Shown here piece by piece: positions 38,768-47,621 of a stretch of DNA of 64,000 nucleotides (position 1 is its first letter; the number at the start of each line of letters is the position of its first letter). This DNA is from Streptomyces sp. NBC_01551 (GTDB taxonomy: Bacteria > Actinomycetota > Actinomycetes > Streptomycetales > Streptomycetaceae). The stretch lies in assembly GCF_026339935.1 (NCBI RefSeq), contig NZ_JAPEPX010000001.1:4831501-4895500 (forward strand). The letters run 5' to 3'. Made by a program: the position numbers and the translations under genes. A model generated the notes under the pieces. It did no database searches. It was not told the DNA's origin and saw nothing but the letters and a program-made list of their open reading frames with translations.

Positions 38768-39873
38768 CAGCGGCCTTCGCCCAGCTCCGCCAGCGAGCGG
38801 CGCAGGATGCCGACGACCAGATCCGCCCCGGCCCGCATCGGGTTGATCCGCACCGTCCGGTCCGCGAGCCCGGGGGAGTCCGTCAGCGCCGACCCCGACA
38901 GCCGGTAGAAGAGCGGGGCGATCTCGTACCGGGAATCGCACCCCACCGGATACGACGCCGCCCCGAACCGGGCCGCGACGGCGGGCAGCACCCGCGCCAC
39001 CGGCCGCTCCAGCCGCACCAGCAGGCAGCGGTCCTGCGCGTTCGCGATCCGGACCTCGGCCACCCCCGGCACCTCCCCGGCCGCCAGCCGGGCGGCGACC
39101 TCCGTCGCCACCTGCGACTGGAGCGCCCACATGACCGGGACGTGCGTGAGCGCGCGAAGGGCGTCCAGCGCCTGATGCCCCTGGACCTGCCCGCCGCCCG
39201 AGTAGTTGTCGGCCCGGACCCGCCCGACCAGGTCGCGGGCCCCGGCGACCACCCCGACCCCCTCGGGCCCGTGCAGCTTGAACAGCGAGAAGCAGGAGGC
39301 GTCGGCGCCCAGCTCCACCCCGCACGCTGGGACCCGCAGCACGGCGTAGTTGTCGTCCACGACCGTCCGCACCCCGGCGGCCGCGCAGGCGGCGAGCACC
39401 TCGCCCGGATCGTAGGAGTCGCCGAGCCGCTGCCGGGTGTGCTGCACGTAGGCGAACCGGAACCGGCCGCCCGCCAGCGCCTCCTTGAGGTCGGCGGGCC
39501 GGTTGAAGTCGGCCTCCACGCACCGCACGCCCAGCCCGCGCAGGGTGACGGCGGTGCTCCGGTACACCGGCGCCCGGTGGATCAGCAGCGGTTCCCCGGC
39601 GCTCACCGCCGCCCCCAGCGCGGCCCGGATCGCCCCGGTCCCCGCGCCCTGGACCAGGGCGGCGTCCTCGGCCCCGAGGAACGCGGCGAGCACGGCCTCG
39701 ACCCGGGCGGTCGTCCGGGGCCGCCCGAGCCCGGGCACCACCCCGGAGTCCGCCTCGAACAGCTGGGACCCCTCGAAATGCGCCGCCGTGCACTCCAGCA
39801 GCCGGAACTGGCGGGCCACGGCGTCCGCGAGCGGAATCGTGGCCAGCGGAAACGTCTCGGGAAGCCGCGTCAC
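38767..39873 (-). CDS. YhfS-like PLP-dependent enzyme (aminotransferase fold I)
   Basis: 368 residues. The fold-type I pattern is present: ALVQGAGTGAIRAAL, TVVDDNYAVLRVPACG (aspartate contacting PLP nitrogen) and ASCFSLFKLHGPEGVGVV with the predicted Schiff-base Lys199. It resembles YhfS, a cystathionine-lyase-like member of the yhf cluster. The GTG at 39873 sits behind GGAGGAG and overlaps the php stop (GTGA). The GTG at 39879 would be too close to that ribosome site. Together with the YhfX-like enzyme it suggests amino-acid chemistry; the substrate is unknown. Confidence 0.8.
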   Translation of the reverse strand: MTRLPETFPLATIPLADAVARQFRLLECTAAHFEGSQLFEADSGVVPGLGRPRTTARVEAVLAAFLGAEDAALVQGAGTGAIRAALGAAVSAGEPLLIHRAPVYRSTAVTLRGLGVRCVEADFNRPADLKEALAGGRFRFAYVQHTRQRLGDSYDPGEVLAACAAAGVRTVVDDNYAVLRVPACGVELGADASCFSLFKLHGPEGVGVVAGARDLVGRVRADNYSGGGQVQGHQALDALRALTHVPVMWALQSQVATEVAARLAAGEVPGVAEVRIANAQDRCLLVRLERPVARVLPAVAARFGAASYPVGCDSRYEIAPLFYRLSGSALTDSPGLADRTVRINPMRAGADLVVGILRRSLAELGEGR

Positions 39874-40919
39874 CGGCACTCCTCCTCCACGGGAACGGGA
39901 ACGGGAACGGGCACGGGCACGGGATCGGCGTCGGCCTCGGCCCCGGCTCTGGCCCCGGCCTCGGCCCCGGCTCCGGCGTCGGCGCCGGTCAGGAACCGGA
40001 GCACGTTGCGCCGGGTCATCAGGTCGATCAGGTCCTCGCCGACCCCCGCCGCCCGCAGTCGGGGCAGGAACGCGCGGAACAGGTGCCCGTACCCCTGGCC
40101 GCCCCGCGCCACCAGGTACCCGCGCCGGGAGACGTCGCAGCTCAGCAGCGCCCGGTCGGCGTGCCCGGCCTCCAGCAGCGCCAGCAGCAGCCGCAGCCGT
40201 ACGGTGTCGCTCTGGTAGGCCTCCTTCCCGACGGTGTCGAACGCGACGTACGCCCCGGCCGCCGCCAGCTCCCGGTGCGCGGCCGGGTCGTCCAGCAGGT
40301 CCTGGTGCCCCACGCAGATCCGGTGCGGAGCCAGCCCCGCCCCGGTCAGCAGCTCCAGCTGGGCCCGCCCGCCCCGTCCCATCCCGGCGTGCGTGGCGAC
40401 GGACAGCCCGGTCGCCGTCGCGGCCCGCGCGGCCGCCCGCAGCGAGCGCGCCTCGGGCTCGCTGGGCCGGTCCCCGTGGCTGCCGACCTCGCCGATGACC
40501 CCCGGGCGGATGCCGGTGGCGCCGATTCCGCCCTCGATCTCGCCGATCAGGGTCCCGGCCAGCTCCGCCACGCTCGCGCCCCCGATCTCCGCCGGGTGGA
40601 ACCCCTCGTGGTACCAGCCCGTGCCGGCCACCACCGCCACCCCGGAGTCCGCCGAGATCCGGGCCAGTGCCCCGGCGTCGCGGCCCATGCCCCGGCAGGT
40701 CAGCTCCACCACCAGGGAGAGCCCGAACTCCGCGCGCAGGGCGGCGAGCTCCCCGGTGACGGCGGGCCCGTCGGCAGCCGGGTCCAGGGCCGCGGCCCCG
40801 TCGTCCGGCCGGCGCAGATCGAGTACGAGGTGCTCGTGGGCCAGCGCGGGCCCCCGTACGGCCGTGGCGGCCAGCGGTCCCAGCACGGTCCGCAGCGGGG
40901 GCACGGCGACGGCCGTCAC
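39870..40919 (-). CDS. php: Phosphotriesterase-homology protein (Php/YhfV-like metallohydrolase)
   Basis: 349 residues. The binuclear metal ligands of the amidohydrolase fold are all present: HEH (His28, His30), bridging Glu144 in VIGEVGS in place of carbamylated Lys, His177, His205 and Asp262 in LLSCDVSRRGYL. This pattern is that of E. coli Php and phosphotriesterase-like lactonases. The natural substrate is unknown. After residue about 315 a simple-repeat tail of GA/EA and then PVPVPVPVPVPV follows. The GTG at 40919 overlaps the yhfT-like stop (GTGA). Confidence 0.85.
   Translation of the reverse strand: MTAVAVPPLRTVLGPLAATAVRGPALAHEHLVLDLRRPDDGAAALDPAADGPAVTGELAALRAEFGLSLVVELTCRGMGRDAGALARISADSGVAVVAGTGWYHEGFHPAEIGGASVAELAGTLIGEIEGGIGATGIRPGVIGEVGSHGDRPSEPEARSLRAAARAATATGLSVATHAGMGRGGRAQLELLTGAGLAPHRICVGHQDLLDDPAAHRELAAAGAYVAFDTVGKEAYQSDTVRLRLLLALLEAGHADRALLSCDVSRRGYLVARGGQGYGHLFRAFLPRLRAAGVGEDLIDLMTRRNVLRFLTGADAGAGAEAGARAGAEADADPVPVPVPVPVPVEEECR
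39889..39924. repeat. Hexanucleotide microsatellite at the 3' end of php
   Basis: Six units of ACGGGA/ACGGGC encode Pro-Val repeats in the php tail and end nine bases from the ribosome-binding site of the downstream aminotransferase gene. Copy-number change would not shift the frame. Confidence 0.85.
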
Positions 40920-42262
40920 GCCGGACCGCCCGTCACCGGGGCGAACAGGCCCAGCCAGTACAGGCCGTTGAGCGCGACACCGCCGACGAGGACGGCGGCC
41001 GGGGCGGCGGCCATCCGTACCACCGGCCGCCCCATCGCCTCGTTGAGCAGGTACAGCCCGCCGCAGATCAGGATCCCGAGGCCGCCGCCCATCGCGTTGG
41101 CGGCCATCAGCGAGCCGAAGAGGATGGCGAGCCCCAGCGCGTCCCCGATGGCCGCGCGCAGGTGCTCCGAGCAGTCGCGGACGCTCGGGAGCCGGCCCAG
41201 GGCCCGGCCGACGGAGGACAGCGCGAGGACTTCCAGGGCGAAGACGAGCGCCCCGACGGCTGCGGCGACCAGCGGGTTCGGCAGCAGGTACCCGATCGGG
41301 TACACGAGGGTGAAGCCCGCGATCCCGTACGCGCCGGAGGCCAGGGCGGTCGTCGCGATCAGCGGGAGGAAGCCGAACACCCGGTAGAAGTCCACCTGCG
41401 CGGCCTCGGTGTAGTGGCCCTTCGCGATGAGGAAGCTGGTGGCCTCGCCCCCGCCGAACACCTTCATCTGGGCGAGTACGCACACGCCCGCGCCCAGCGC
41501 CATGAACAGCGGCAGGTGGCGTCGCAGCCGGGCCGCCCCGGCACTGAACAACGAGGCCATCGGATCCTCGGCGCCCTCGGACCCCGGCGGGGCCGGGGCC
41601 GGGGGCGTCCGTACCGCCCGTACGTCGGCGGCCACCGCGAAGCCGATCAGCATCAGCACGCCCGCCGCCATCGCGGGCGCGCCCGCGAACACCCCCGGCC
41701 ACACCCGCATGGTCAGGACCACCAGCCCCAGTTCGACGGCTCCGGTCAGCCCGCCCCGCAGCCGCCCGAACTGCTTGGTCACCGCCAGCGCCGGGAAGAG
41801 GGCGAACAGGAAGAGGATCGGCGTGGACATCTGCCGCATGGCCGTCAGGAAGTCGACCGGCAGCCCGTGCGCCAGCTCGTTCGCGCCGCCCAGACCGAAG
41901 ACGACGACCGCGCCCCAGGCCGCGCCGAGCAGCGGGGCCAGCCACGCGCGCGGGGCGAGGATGCCGAGCACGTCGGTCGGCAGGAACAGCAGCCAGGGGT
42001 TGAGCACCCCGGTGGAGAGCGCCATCGGCGCCCCGAGGCCGAAGACGAACCCCGCCGAGAGCCCGAAGGACACCGCACCGGTCGCGTTGCGGGTGGTGCG
42101 CCCGTGGATGAAGTCGAGCATGAACGGGCGTACCCCGTCGTTGAAGACGGCCAGCGCCAGGTGCGCGACGGTCGCGGTCAGCGCGCACACCCCGACGACG
42201 AGCAGTTGCTGGGCCGGCGAGAAGGCGAGAGCGGCGTCCGCGGCGGCGAGGGCGGTGCCCAC
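40916..42262 (-). CDS. YhfT-like integral membrane protein
   Basis: 448 residues with 10-12 hydrophobic segments (QQLLVVGVCALTATVAHLAL, AAVGALVFALEVLALSSVG and others) and a charged central loop (about 215-250). Conserved-looking blocks are FNDGVRPFMLDFIHGRTTRNAT, FGLGAPMALSTG and KVFGGGEATSFLIAKGHYTEA. It matches YhfT, a presumed transporter of the yhf cluster. The GTG at 42262 starts six bases after the YhfU-like stop, and its own stop overlaps php. It would import or export the pathway substrate; the ligand is unknown. Confidence 0.8.
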   Translation of the reverse strand: MGTALAAADAALAFSPAQQLLVVGVCALTATVAHLALAVFNDGVRPFMLDFIHGRTTRNATGAVSFGLSAGFVFGLGAPMALSTGVLNPWLLFLPTDVLGILAPRAWLAPLLGAAWGAVVVFGLGGANELAHGLPVDFLTAMRQMSTPILFLFALFPALAVTKQFGRLRGGLTGAVELGLVVLTMRVWPGVFAGAPAMAAGVLMLIGFAVAADVRAVRTPPAPAPPGSEGAEDPMASLFSAGAARLRRHLPLFMALGAGVCVLAQMKVFGGGEATSFLIAKGHYTEAAQVDFYRVFGFLPLIATTALASGAYGIAGFTLVYPIGYLLPNPLVAAAVGALVFALEVLALSSVGRALGRLPSVRDCSEHLRAAIGDALGLAILFGSLMAANAMGGGLGILICGGLYLLNEAMGRPVVRMAAAPAAVLVGGVALNGLYWLGLFAPVTGGPA

Positions 42263-42268
42263 GCGGGG

Positions 42269-42628
42269 TCAGACGGCCCGGGCGGCGATGGCGCGGGCCA
42301 TCAGCGGGGCGACGGTCTCGATCCGGTCGAGGGCGAAGCCGAAGACCCGCTTGCCGTCCGCCAGCAGGGCCGTGACGTCGGCCTCGGTGGGGACCGAGCG
42401 GCCGAAGGTGTGGCAGTCGGCCTGGCCCAGCAGGCCGACCAGGACACCGAGGGAGGCGCCGGCGCCGGTGTGGCAGGTCCCGAGGAAGTAGTCGGCCCGG
42501 CCCGCGCGGAGCGCCGCGGCCGCGTCCATGTCGTTGGAGACGGCGATCTCGATGCCGTCGATGCCGAGGCCGGTGACGGCGGTGGCCACCTCGGCCTTGC
42601 CGACGCCACCCGTGAGGATCTTCGCCAT
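42269..42628 (-). CDS. DUF2620 (YhfU-like) protein
   Basis: 119 residues (MAKILTGGVGKAEVATAVTG...), a small glycine-rich protein with GADYFLGTC-like sequence (RADYFLGTCHTGAGASLG). It belongs to the DUF2620 family, found in yhf-type clusters. It has no signal peptide or known catalytic motif and could bind a nucleotide or partner. The family is undescribed biochemically. It lies between the PRD gene and the membrane protein gene. Confidence 0.8.
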   Translation of the reverse strand: MAKILTGGVGKAEVATAVTGLGIDGIEIAVSNDMDAAAALRAGRADYFLGTCHTGAGASLGVLVGLLGQADCHTFGRSVPTEADVTALLADGKRVFGFALDRIETVAPLMARAIAARAV

Positions 42629-42677
42629 GGTCGTACTCCTTCTTCGTGCTCTCTACGACGCTCTACGACACGACGCT

Positions 42678-43061
42678 CTACGCGACGGGGCCGGCGGGCC
42701 GGACGGCGAGCGCGGCCAGGTGCAGGCCCAGGAAGGTGACCTCGGCGGCGGGGAGCGGTGCCCCGAGGGAGCCCGCCGCGCGCCCGGAGATGGCCCGGGC
42801 CCGCTCGACCGCCTCGGGGTGCCCGGCCAGCTCGGCGCTCACCCGCTCGTCGGCGTCGCGGGGGTCGACCGGCTCGCCGTCCAGCACCCGGGTCAGGGCC
42901 AGCAGCAGATGGCTCGTCAGCATCCCCGCCGTGGCCTCGGTCACGATCCGGCCCTCGGCCGCGAGCGCGCCGAGCTCGGCGGTGACGAACGCGGCGACCT
43001 CGGGGCGGACCCGGCCGCTGTCCCGGAAGAGCCGGATGCGGAGTGCGAGCTGATCGTCCAC
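42678..43061 (-). CDS. Stand-alone PRD-domain protein (YhfY-like)
   Basis: 127 residues forming a single PTS-regulation domain (PRD). The two expected histidines lie in TSHLLLALTRVLDG and EVTFLGLHLAAL. There is no DNA-binding domain or PTS EIIA/B module. In E. coli the equivalent yhfY is also a bare PRD. It is first in the six-gene operon and may tune a partner by phosphorylation or simply bind it. The GTG start at 43061 has no strong ribosome site, so the start is uncertain. Confidence 0.75.
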   Translation of the reverse strand: MDDQLALRIRLFRDSGRVRPEVAAFVTAELGALAAEGRIVTEATAGMLTSHLLLALTRVLDGEPVDPRDADERVSAELAGHPEAVERARAISGRAAGSLGAPLPAAEVTFLGLHLAALAVRPAGPVA

Positions 43062-43243
43062 GGGGGCCAGGATGGTGGATCCGCGCCCCGACGCCGGCCC
43101 CGACGCCCCGGCGACCCGGCGCGGACCCGCCCCGCGGCACCCGGACTCACCCGGTCGGCCGCGTCCGAGGACGGAAACCCTGCGGGCGCGATGCCCCGTT
43201 ACATCCCTTATCGTCGGCCGGGAGGACGGCAGAAGGAGGCCCC

Positions 43244-45169
43244 GTGCCCACCCCTACCCCCGTGCCCCCGCGCGAACGGGCCGACACGCCCTGGCGCTCG
43301 GAAGGCGCTCCGCCCAGCCCGCCGCCGAAGAAGCGGATGCCCGGCTGGCGGTGGCTGGTCCTCGCCGCCCTGATCGTCTACCTGGTGACCAACCTCGTCC
43401 TGTCCTTCTTCAACGAGGGCGACGAGCCGGTCATCTCGTACACGGAGTTCAGCAAGCAGGTGGCCGACGGCAACGTCTCGAAGATCTACTCCAAGGGCGA
43501 CGCCATCCAGGGCCAGCTGAAGGCCAAGCAGCCCCTCCCGGACGGCGACAAGGGCGACTACACGAAGTTCGTCACCCAGCGCCCGGCCTTCGCCGACGAC
43601 CAGCTGTGGGCCAACCTCAGCAAGCACGACGTCACGGTGACGGCCTCACCCGTCGTCGTCCAGCGCAGCTTCCTGGCCAACCTGCTGCTCTCGCTGGCCC
43701 CGATCCTCGTGCTGGTCCTCCTGTGGGTCCTGATCGCCCGGCGCATGGGCGGCATGGGCGGCATGGGAGGGCTGGGCCGCAAGGCGCCGCCCAAGCCCGT
43801 CGAGCTGGAGGGCGGCCGGCGCACCACCTTCGAGGACGTGGCCGGAATCGACGAGGTCAAGGGCGAGCTCAACGACGTCGTGGACTTCCTCAGGAACCCG
43901 CAGCAGTACCGGAAGATGGGGGCCCGGATGCCCGGCGGAGTCCTGCTGGCCGGACCGCCCGGCACCGGCAAGACCCTCCTGGCCCGCGCGGTCGCAGGCG
44001 AGGCCGGGGTGCCGTTCTTCTCCGCCTCCGCCTCCGAGTTCATCGAGATGATCGTCGGCGTGGGCGCCTCCCGGGTCCGCGAGCTCTTCTCCGAGGCGCG
44101 CAAGGTGGCCCCCTCGATCGTCTTCATCGACGAGATCGACACCATCGGCCGGGCCCGCGGCGGCGGCGCCGCCATGGGCGGCCACGACGAGCGCGAACAG
44201 ACCCTCAACCAGATCCTCACCGAGATGGACGGCTTCTCCGGCTCGGAGGGCGTGGTCGTCCTGGCCGCCACCAACCGGCCCGACGTCCTGGACCCGGCGC
44301 TCACCCGCCCCGGCCGCTTCGACCGCACGGTGTCGGTCTCCCCGCCGGACCGGCCCGGCCGCGAGGCCATCCTGCGGATCCACACCCGTGACATCCCGCG
44401 GGGACCCGACGTCGACCTCGACCAGGTGGCCCGCACCACCCCCGGCATGACCGGCGCCGACCTGGCGAACCTCGCCAACGAGGCCGCCCTCCTCGCCGTG
44501 AAGCGCACGCAGGACCGGGTCACCCAGGCGGACTTCATGGACGCCCTGGAGAAGGTCCAGCTGGGCGCGGCGCGTTCGCTCGTCATGCCGGAGGAGGAGC
44601 GCCGCCGCACCGCGTACCACGAGAGCGGCCACGCGCTGCTGGGCATGCTCCAGCCGGGCGCCGACCCGGTCCGCAAGATCACGATCGTCCCGCGGGGCCG
44701 GGCGCTCGGCGTCACCCTCTCGACGCCGGACGCGGACCGGTACGCGTACACCGAGGACTACCTCCGCGGCCGCATCATCGGCGCCCTGGGCGGCATGGCG
44801 GCCGAGCAGATCGTCTTCGACGTCATCACCACGGGCGCGGAGAACGACCTCGAACAGGTCACCAACCTCGTGCGCGGCATGGTCGGCCGCTGGGGCATGA
44901 GCGAGCGCGTAGGCCGGCTGACCGCGATCCCGGCGGACGCCCAGAGTCCGTACGGGCTCTCCGCCGCCCCCGCAACCCTCGACGTCGTCGACCACGAGAT
45001 GCGGCGCATCGTCGACGAGTGCTACCAGGAGGCCGTCCGGCTGCTGGGCGAGCACCGCCCGAAGCTGGACGCCCTGGCGCAGGCGCTCCTGGCCAACGAG
45101 ACCCTGGACGAACCGGCCGCCTACGCCGCCGCCGGGATCCCGCGCCTGACCAAGAACGCCGACTCCTAG
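43244..45169 (+). CDS. ftsH: FtsH-family AAA+ zinc metalloprotease
   Basis: 641 residues. A Pro-rich cytoplasmic start is followed by a membrane segment ([20 protein letters not shown]), an extracytoplasmic domain with [18 protein letters not shown], and a second membrane segment (about 145-170). The AAA module has [18 protein letters not shown] and RPGRFDR, and the protease has HESGH with the later zinc aspartate region. It degrades membrane and regulatory proteins. Streptomycetes usually have a main FtsH near folE, so this is probably a second copy. GTG 43244 follows AAGGAGG (43233-43239). Confidence 0.9.
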   Translation: MPTPTPVPPRERADTPWRSEGAPPSPPPKKRMPGWRWLVLAALIVYLVTNLVLSFFNEGDEPVISYTEFSKQVADGNVSKIYSKGDAIQGQLKAKQPLPDGDKGDYTKFVTQRPAFADDQLWANLSKHDVTVTASPVVVQRSFLANLLLSLAPILVLVLLWVLIARRMGGMGGMGGLGRKAPPKPVELEGGRRTTFEDVAGIDEVKGELNDVVDFLRNPQQYRKMGARMPGGVLLAGPPGTGKTLLARAVAGEAGVPFFSASASEFIEMIVGVGASRVRELFSEARKVAPSIVFIDEIDTIGRARGGGAAMGGHDEREQTLNQILTEMDGFSGSEGVVVLAATNRPDVLDPALTRPGRFDRTVSVSPPDRPGREAILRIHTRDIPRGPDVDLDQVARTTPGMTGADLANLANEAALLAVKRTQDRVTQADFMDALEKVQLGAARSLVMPEEERRRTAYHESGHALLGMLQPGADPVRKITIVPRGRALGVTLSTPDADRYAYTEDYLRGRIIGALGGMAAEQIVFDVITTGAENDLEQVTNLVRGMVGRWGMSERVGRLTAIPADAQSPYGLSAAPATLDVVDHEMRRIVDECYQEAVRLLGEHRPKLDALAQALLANETLDEPAAYAAAGIPRLTKNADS

Positions 45170-45173
45170 CCCG

Positions 45174-45848
45174 TCACGCCACCCGGGCGATCACGTACCG
45201 AAAGATGTTCGGCAGCCACACGGCGCCGTCGCCGCGCTCGTACGGGTGAAGCGCCTCGGCCAGCTCCTTCTCCGCGAGCGCGGGATCGGCGCACCGGTAG
45301 AGGCCCGTCGACAGCAGCCCCCGCACCGCGCTGTCCACGTCCGCGTACCCGAACGGGCAGAACACCCGCCCCGACCCGTCCGGCACCAACCCCGCCGACG
45401 CCACCACCGCGTCCAGGTCCCGCGCCACCGGCCCGCCGCCCAGTACCTGAGGCACCGTGCACCGCTCCGCCGGGCCCCAGTCGGCCAGCACCACCGCCCC
45501 GCCCCGCCGGACCGCCGGCAGGGCCCGGGCCAGCTCGGCCGGGCGCGGCGAGAAGGCCAGCAGCACGTCGTACGGGACCCGGGGCGCGGGGGGAGCCGCC
45601 ATCACCTCCAGCAGCCGCTCGCGGGCCAGCGCCCTGCGGGCCGGATCGGCCTCCACACCCGTGGCCAGGGCTCCCCGCCCCGCGGCCAGCAGGAGGGGCA
45701 GCCCGGCCCCGCATTCGAGGCCCAGCAGCCGGTCGCCCGGCCCGACCTCCAGCCGGTCGTAGACCGCTTCGTACAGCGGTACCAGCATCCGTTCCTGGAT
45801 CTCCGCCCAGTCCCGGGCGACGAGCGTCGCCGTCGGCGTCGGTGTCAT
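45174..45848 (-). CDS. SAM-dependent methyltransferase-like protein
   Basis: 224 residues from ATG 45848. The class I methyltransferase motif I is recognisable but diverged (LLGLECGAGLPLLLAAGRGA), followed by VEADPARRALARERL and PYDVLLAFSPRPAELARALPAVRRGGAVVLADWG. The substrate is unknown. It is convergent with ftsH with only four bases between the stops, and divergent from proS. An in-frame GTG-rich upstream extension to 45992 would overlap proS and is rejected. Confidence 0.75.
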   Translation of the reverse strand: MTPTPTATLVARDWAEIQERMLVPLYEAVYDRLEVGPGDRLLGLECGAGLPLLLAAGRGALATGVEADPARRALARERLLEVMAAPPAPRVPYDVLLAFSPRPAELARALPAVRRGGAVVLADWGPAERCTVPQVLGGGPVARDLDAVVASAGLVPDGSGRVFCPFGYADVDSAVRGLLSTGLYRCADPALAEKELAEALHPYERGDGAVWLPNIFRYVIARVA

Positions 45849-45966
45849 CGAAAGAGCGCTCCTGATTCCTTGTCGCCCCCTTGCCCCCGTTGCCAGGGAA
45901 CTCCCCATTCGCCCCCGCGTCCAGAGGAGTGCGCCACCCGATTCACGCTCGGTGCGCCGGGCGCCG

Positions 45967-45972
45967 TACCAT
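45967..45972 (+). promoter_or_regulatory. -10 element implying a leaderless proS transcript
   Basis: TACCAT ends seven bases before the proS ATG, and there is no Shine-Dalgarno in the intervening ATTCGCGCC-like sequence. A TTCACG lies 19 bases upstream. This arrangement predicts transcription starting at the A of the ATG. Confidence 0.45.
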
Positions 45973-45979
45973 TCGCGCC

Positions 45980-47392
45980 ATGGCAAAGGCACCCGTTCTC
46001 ACCCCCCAGGCGGAGGATTTCCCCCGCTGGTACCAGGATCTGATCAACAAGGCCGAGCTGGCCGACAACGGTCCGGTACGCGGCACCATGGTCATCCGAC
46101 CGTACGGCTACGGGCTGTGGGAGCGGATGCAGCAGGAGATGGACGCGCGCATCAAGGACGCGGGCGCCCAGAACGCGTACTTCCCGCTGTTCATCCCGCA
46201 GTCGTACCTGACGAAGGAAGCCGAGCACGTCGAGGGCTTCGCCCCCGAGCTCGCGGTCGTCACGCACGGCGGCGGCAAGGAGCTCGAAGAGCCCGTCGTC
46301 GTCCGGCCCACCTCCGAGACGATCATCAACGACTACTTCTCCAAGTGGGTCCAGAGCTACCGGGACCTGCCGCTGCTGATCAACCAGTGGGCCAACGTGG
46401 TCCGCTGGGAGATGCGCCCGCGCGTCTTCCTCCGTACGAGCGAGTTCCTGTGGCAGGAGGGCCACACGGCCCACGCCACGTACGAGGACGCCCGCGACTA
46501 CGCCGCCCGCATCCACACGGACGTGTACGGCGACTTCATGACGAACGTGCTCGGCATCGACGTCGTGCTCGGCCGCAAGACCGCCAAGGAGCGCTTCGCC
46601 GGCGCCATCAACACCCTCACCCTCGAGGGCATGATGGGCGACGGCAAGGCCCTCCAGCTGGGCACGAGCCACGAGCTCGGCACCAACTTCGCCAAGGCCT
46701 TCAACACACAGTACCTGTCGAAGGAAGGCAAGCAGGAGCTCGTCTGGCAGACCTCGTGGGGCGTCTCGACCCGCATGGTCGGCGGCCTGATCATGTCCCA
46801 CGGCGACGACAACGGCCTGCGCGTCCCGCCGCGGCTCGCGCACGTCCAGGTCGTCGTCATGGCGATCAAGGGCGACGAGGCCGTGGCCAAGGTCCGCGAG
46901 CTGGGCGCCCAGCTGAAGGCCGCCGGCCTGCGCGTGCACGTCGACGACCGCGTCGACACCCCGTTCGGCCGCCGCGCCGTGGACTGGGAGCTCAAGGGCG
47001 TACCGGTGCGCATCGAGATCGGCCCGCGCGACCTGGAGAACGGCACCGCGATGCTGGCCCGCCGGATCCCGGGCGGCAAGGAGGCGGTGCAGATCTCCGC
47101 GCTGCTCGACCTGCTGCCCAAGGTGCTCGACGAGGACCAGGCGCAGCTGCTGCGTGAGTCCCGCGAGCGCCGTGAGTCCCGTACCTCCGACGTCTCCACC
47201 ATCGAGGAGGCCGCCGAGGCCGCCATCGCCGGTGGCTGGGCGCGGATCCCGTGGGCCGACCTCGGTCCCGAGGGCGAGGCCAAGCTGGCCGAGCAGGCCG
47301 TCTCCGTACGCTGCCTGATCGCCGCGGACGGGTCGGTTCCGGAGGCGGACGACGCCCCCGGTACGCTCGCCATCGTCGCGCGCTCGTACTAG
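45980..47392 (+). CDS. proS: Prolyl-tRNA synthetase (eukaryote/archaea-like type)
   Basis: 470 residues. Class II synthetase features are present: QNAYFPLFIPQSYL, RPTSETIINDYFSKW, NQWANVVRWEMRPRVFLRTSEFLWQEGHTAHA, and the C-terminal anticodon-binding domain from about residue 290. The architecture lacks the bacterial INS editing insertion, placing it with the archaeal/eukaryotic-type ProRS found in many actinobacteria. The genome may also hold a bacterial-type gene. The start ATG 45980 probably lies at the transcript 5' end. Confidence 0.94.
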   Translation: MAKAPVLTPQAEDFPRWYQDLINKAELADNGPVRGTMVIRPYGYGLWERMQQEMDARIKDAGAQNAYFPLFIPQSYLTKEAEHVEGFAPELAVVTHGGGKELEEPVVVRPTSETIINDYFSKWVQSYRDLPLLINQWANVVRWEMRPRVFLRTSEFLWQEGHTAHATYEDARDYAARIHTDVYGDFMTNVLGIDVVLGRKTAKERFAGAINTLTLEGMMGDGKALQLGTSHELGTNFAKAFNTQYLSKEGKQELVWQTSWGVSTRMVGGLIMSHGDDNGLRVPPRLAHVQVVVMAIKGDEAVAKVRELGAQLKAAGLRVHVDDRVDTPFGRRAVDWELKGVPVRIEIGPRDLENGTAMLARRIPGGKEAVQISALLDLLPKVLDEDQAQLLRESRERRESRTSDVSTIEEAAEAAIAGGWARIPWADLGPEGEAKLAEQAVSVRCLIAADGSVPEADDAPGTLAIVARSY

Positions 47393-47420
47393 TCGGCACC
47401 CGCCGGCACCGCTTGTCTTC

Positions 47421-47460
47421 CACGCCCCGGCGTGCGGCCCGCGCCGCGCGCCGGGGCGTG
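47421..47460 (+). terminator. Terminator hairpin after proS
   Basis: CACGCCCCGGCG (47421-47432) pairs with CGCCGGGGCGTG (47449-47460) around a 16-base loop that can itself pair, 28 bases after the proS stop. Confidence 0.65.
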
Positions 47461-47587
47461 CGCCGTGTCGGTCGGTTTGGTCGACGTTACGTACCGACTC
47501 CTCCTGAGATCGGCGCACCCGTCCTCGTCAGGACACATGAGACTGAACTGACTGGTACGTGCAAAAAATTTGGAATGGCCCGGAATC

Positions 47588-47613
47588 GGAACACCTGGGC
47601 ACTCCGGCTCGTT
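47588..47613 (+). promoter_or_regulatory. Sigma-R-like promoter candidate
   Basis: GGAAC (47588-47592), exactly 18 bases, GTT (47611-47613) resembles the GGAAT-N18-GTT promoters of the SigR thiol-stress regulon. Transcription would begin close to the GTG at 47622, giving a leaderless mRNA for the SprT-like gene. Confidence 0.4.
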
Positions 47614-47621
47614 GTCACGAC

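Noticed and set aside
39874..42188. Large minus-strand frame joining php with sequence opposite the membrane-protein gene
   Set aside because: Only the part from 40919 matches a family. The upstream half is the shadow of the YhfT-like gene in another frame.
43062..43243. N-terminal extension of FtsH to 43043
   Set aside because: It covers the divergent promoter region and overlaps the PRD gene. AAGGAGG directly before GTG 43244 sets the start.
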